A DNA stretch of 64,000 nt from Hydractinia symbiolongicarpus (Eukaryota; Cnidaria; Hydrozoa; Anthoathecata; Hydractiniidae). The notes beneath the pieces were generated by a model. It saw nothing but the letters and a program-made list of their open reading frames with translations. It was not told where the DNA came from and searched no databases. Every line of letters begins with the position of its first letter. Positions within the stretch are counted from its first letter, which is position 1. Shown in pieces: positions 62,101-64,000 of this stretch. The position numbers were made by a program, and so were the translations under genes. The stretch covers positions 17,442,001 through 17,506,000 of the forward strand of contig NC_079880.1 in the NCBI RefSeq assembly GCF_029227915.1. Direction: 5' to 3'.

Positions 62101-63484
62101 TGGAACCGGGGGATTTACGTGTAAGGTTTTTATTAGGCGGCAAGAAGCCATATTACGGCCTTTAGAGGCCTGTGCATGTAGTTTACGGCGTTCTAAAGCC
62201 ATGGTGCCAGGGAAAACGACTTATGACCTTGTAGTACACTGAGAATGGAAGGATTACACCAATGGTAACTTGCACAAGCACGTGGAACCGGGGGATTTAC
62301 GTGCTAAGCCTTTATTAGCCAACAAAAGGCCATATCACAACCTTTAGAGGCCTGTGCATGTAGTTGACGGCGTTCTAAAGCCATGGCGCTGGCGAAAACA
62401 ACTTAGGACGACGCAGTCCATGGAGAGTGGAAGGACTAGACCAATGATAACCTGTGCAAGAGGGTGGAAACACGTGATTTACACGCAAGGCCTTTATTAG
62501 GCGGCAAAACGCCATATTACGGCTTTTAGAGGCCTGTGCATGTAGTTGACAGAGTTCTAAAGCCATGGTGCCAAGGAAAACGACTTATGACATAGTAGTC
62601 CATTGAGAGTGGAAGGACTAGGCAAATACTAACCTGTGCAAGAGCGTGGAAACACGTGATTTACACTTAAGGCCTTTATTAGCCGGCAAAGGTCCATGTT
62701 ACGGCCTTTAGAGGCCTGTGCATGTACTTGACGAAGTTGTAAAGCCATGGTGCTAGGGAAAACGACTTATGACCTTGTAGTCCATTGAGAGTGGAAGGAC
62801 TAGACCAATGGTAACCTGCACATGCACGTAGAACCACGTGATTTACGTGCTAAGCCTTTATTAGGCAACAAAAGGCCATATTACGGTCTCTAGATCCATG
62901 TGCATGTAGTTGACGGCGTTCTAAACCCATGGCTCTAACGAAACGACTTAAGACGTCGTAGTCCATGTAGGATGGAAGAACTAGACAAATGGTAACCTGT
63001 GGAAGCGCGTGGAAACACGTGATATACGCCTAATGCCTTTATTAGGCGGCAAAAGGCCATATTACGGCTTTTAGACGCCTGTGCATGTAGATGACGGAGT
63101 TCTAAAGCCATGGTGCCAGGGAAAACGACTTATCACGTAGTTGTCCATTAAGAGTAGAAGGAGTTGACCAATGGTAACCTGCACACACACGTGGAACCAC
63201 GTGATTTTCGTGTATCGCCTTCATTAGCCAACAAAAGGCCATATTACGGCCTTTAGAGGCCTGTGCATGTAGTTGACGGAGTTCTAAAGCCATGATGCCA
63301 GGGAAAACGACTTATGACGTAGTAGTCCATTGAGAGTTAAAGGAGTATACCAATGGTAACCTGCACAGCCACGTAGAACCACGTGATTTACGTTTTAAGC
63401 CTTTATTAGGCACGTAAAAAGCATATTGCAACCTTTAGGGACCTGTGCATGTAGTTGACGATGTTCTGAAGCCATGGCGCTGGG

Positions 63485-63500
63485 GAAAACGGTCCATGGA
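63485..63500 (+). repeat. 15-bp deletion in monomer
   Basis: GGGGAAAACG joins GTCCATGGAG, missing the ACTTAGGACGTCGCA present in the related monomers at 60030 and 61855. Confidence 0.8.
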
Positions 63501-63580
63501 GAGTGGAAGGACTAGACCAATGGTAACCTGCGCAAGAACGTGGGAGCACGTAATTTACGCGAAAGGCCTTTATTAGGTGG

Positions 63581-63600
63581 CAAAAGTCCATGTAGTTGAC
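63581..63600 (+). repeat. 26-bp deletion with CAT microhomology
   Basis: CAAAAGTCCAT joins GTAGTTGAC directly. The related monomer at about 61960 has 26 bp more, ending in GTGCAT. CAT occurs at both deletion edges, as in slippage or end joining. The loss removes the third GGCC hairpin. Confidence 0.8.
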
Positions 63601-63865
63601 GGCGTTCTAAACCCATGGCTCTGGGGAAAACGACTTAAAACGTCGTAGTCCATTGAGAGTAGAAGGATTAGACCAATGGTAACCTGTGCAAGAGCGTTGA
63701 AACACGTGATTTACACGTAAGGCCTTTATTAGGCGGCAAAACACCATATTACGGCTTTTAAAGGCCTGTGCATGTAGTTGACGGAGTTCTAAAGCCAAGG
63801 TGCTAGGGAAAACGACTTATGGCCTTGTAGTCCATTGAGAGTGGAGGGACTAGACCAATGGTAAC

Positions 63866-63885
63866 CTGCACTAGGCGGCAAGAGG
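63866..63885 (+). repeat. 40-bp deletion of the dyad zone with TAG microhomology
   Basis: GCACTAG joins GCGGCAAGAGG. Relatives (for example near 58100) have 40 bp more, from the CACGTGGAACC dyad zone through the TTTTTATTAG stretch. TAG is present at both edges. Confidence 0.82.
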
Positions 63886-64000
63886 CCATATTACGGCTTT
63901 TAGAGGCCTGTGCATGAAGATGACGGAGTTCTAAAGCCATGGTGCCAAGGAAAACGACTTATGACGTAGTAGTCCAATAAGAGTAGAAGGAGTAGACCAA

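Larger units (their letters stand above)
1..64000 (+). repeat. Satellite array, ~182-bp monomer, head to tail
   Basis: The whole window is tandem copies of one monomer. The conserved core TTCTAAAGCCATGG recurs at about 182-bp spacing from position 152 onward (for example GTTCT at 151, 333, 515, with 697 carrying a variant), and this continues to the right edge. All monomers run the same way, apart from two 38-bp inverted pieces near 30.3 and 31.3 kb. Monomers differ by a few to tens of percent, mostly in a ~40-bp zone after GGTAACCT, and the same variants recur in ordered blocks, so the array has higher-order structure. No gene, transposon, microsatellite tract or unique DNA interrupts it. 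Nucleosome-length monomers in long homogenised arrays are typical of eukaryotic centromeric or pericentromeric satellites. That role is inferred, because nothing in the sequence alone proves centromere function. I do not recognise the family and cannot name the organism. Confidence 0.97.
59100..64000 (+). repeat. More diverged right part of array with older HORs (offsets ~1,818 and ~2,182 bp)
   Basis: Monomers here carry more scattered changes than those to the left. Examples are AGGCACGTAAAAAGC (59953, repeated near 61771 and 63408), GGCTCTAACGAAACG (60750, 62932) and ACTAGGCAAATACTAAC. A block around 59800-60200 recurs 1,818 bp later. A block 60404-61115 recurs 2,182 bp later with several differences. 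No pair is near-identical as in the centre of the window. This fits lower recent homogenisation towards this side. Confidence 0.75.

Noticed and set aside
336-63798. About 200 minus-strand ORFs of 61-84 codons with related peptides, looking like a huge gene family
   Set aside because: They recur once per satellite monomer, start and stop at the same conserved 10 bp, differ freely in amino acids, and match no known protein family. They are products of the tandem repeat.
1-64000. CRISPR array
   Set aside because: The repeat unit is about 182 bp and contiguous. There are no short 25-40 bp repeats separated by unique spacers and no cas genes.
1-64000. Known satellites such as primate alpha satellite or Arabidopsis 180-bp repeat
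   Set aside because: Length is similar but I see no sequence resemblance to what I know of those families, and the GGCC-rich segment and 50% G+C exemplar monomer do not fit them.
1-64000. tRNA, rRNA or Pol III internal promoters in the monomer
   Set aside because: I found no A box/B box pair with proper spacing, no cloverleaf, and no rRNA-like sequence.

Overview
The window is one uninterrupted array of satellite DNA with a monomer of about 182 bp, so about 350 head-to-tail monomers in 64 kb. Both window ends lie inside the array. I see no protein gene, rRNA, tRNA, transposon or unique sequence. A pure tandem array this long, with nucleosome-scale monomers and nested higher-order repeats (HORs), is what centromeric or pericentromeric heterochromatin of a eukaryote looks like. 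I do not recognise the monomer as any satellite I know by sequence, so the species and the centromere assignment stay open. One monomer counted by hand (39321-39502) is 50% G+C.

Each monomer has conserved and variable zones. The conserved zone is a GGCC-rich inverted-repeat cluster followed by a core containing GTAGTTGAC and TTCTAAAGCCATGG. The most variable zone, about 40 bp, follows GGTAACCT and usually carries a CGTG-NNNN-CACG dyad. This zone defines subtypes: A (CGTGGAACCGGGGG), B (CGTGGAACCACG), C (ACGTGGGAGCACGT), D (CGTGGAAACACG), E (CGTGGAACGAGGGG) and F (CACGTTTAAACACGTG).

Layout. 1-5.3 kb: mixed monomers with a 1,370-bp partial duplication. 5.3-7.9 kb: first copy of a 14-monomer module, which recurs at 19.1-21.7, 26.6-29.1 and 53.8-56.4 kb. 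8.9-18.2 kb: two copies of a 4,533-bp unit (about 25 monomers). 15.7-30.05 kb: two copies of a 7,464-bp unit (about 41 monomers) overlapping the previous one. 29.4-32.3 kb: a 1,024-bp unit repeated about 2.7 times, carrying a 38-bp inverted segment in two copies. 32.1-35.7 kb: a 1,803-bp unit twice. 36.5-36.8 kb: an exact one-monomer duplication. 38.1-41.4 kb: a 1,620-bp unit twice with no difference that I could see. 39.7-48.0 kb: a 4,878-bp offset duplication with a 527-bp duplication in its spacer. 46.6-54.2 kb: interleaved 4,367-, 1,273- and 910-bp duplications. 56.4-64 kb: more diverged monomers, older and less exact HORs, and several clean deletions at the right end.

No genes act together here. 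The process visible is array evolution: repeated tandem duplication at scales from 1 to 41 monomers, patchy conversion, and deletions that repeatedly remove the dyad zone. Roughly 200 short minus-strand ORFs of 61-84 codons exist only because every monomer repeats the same ATG and stop. I treat them as by-products of the repeat. Periods and boundaries were worked out by eye from shared variants, so boundaries are good to a few bases where a junction is named and to tens of bases elsewhere.
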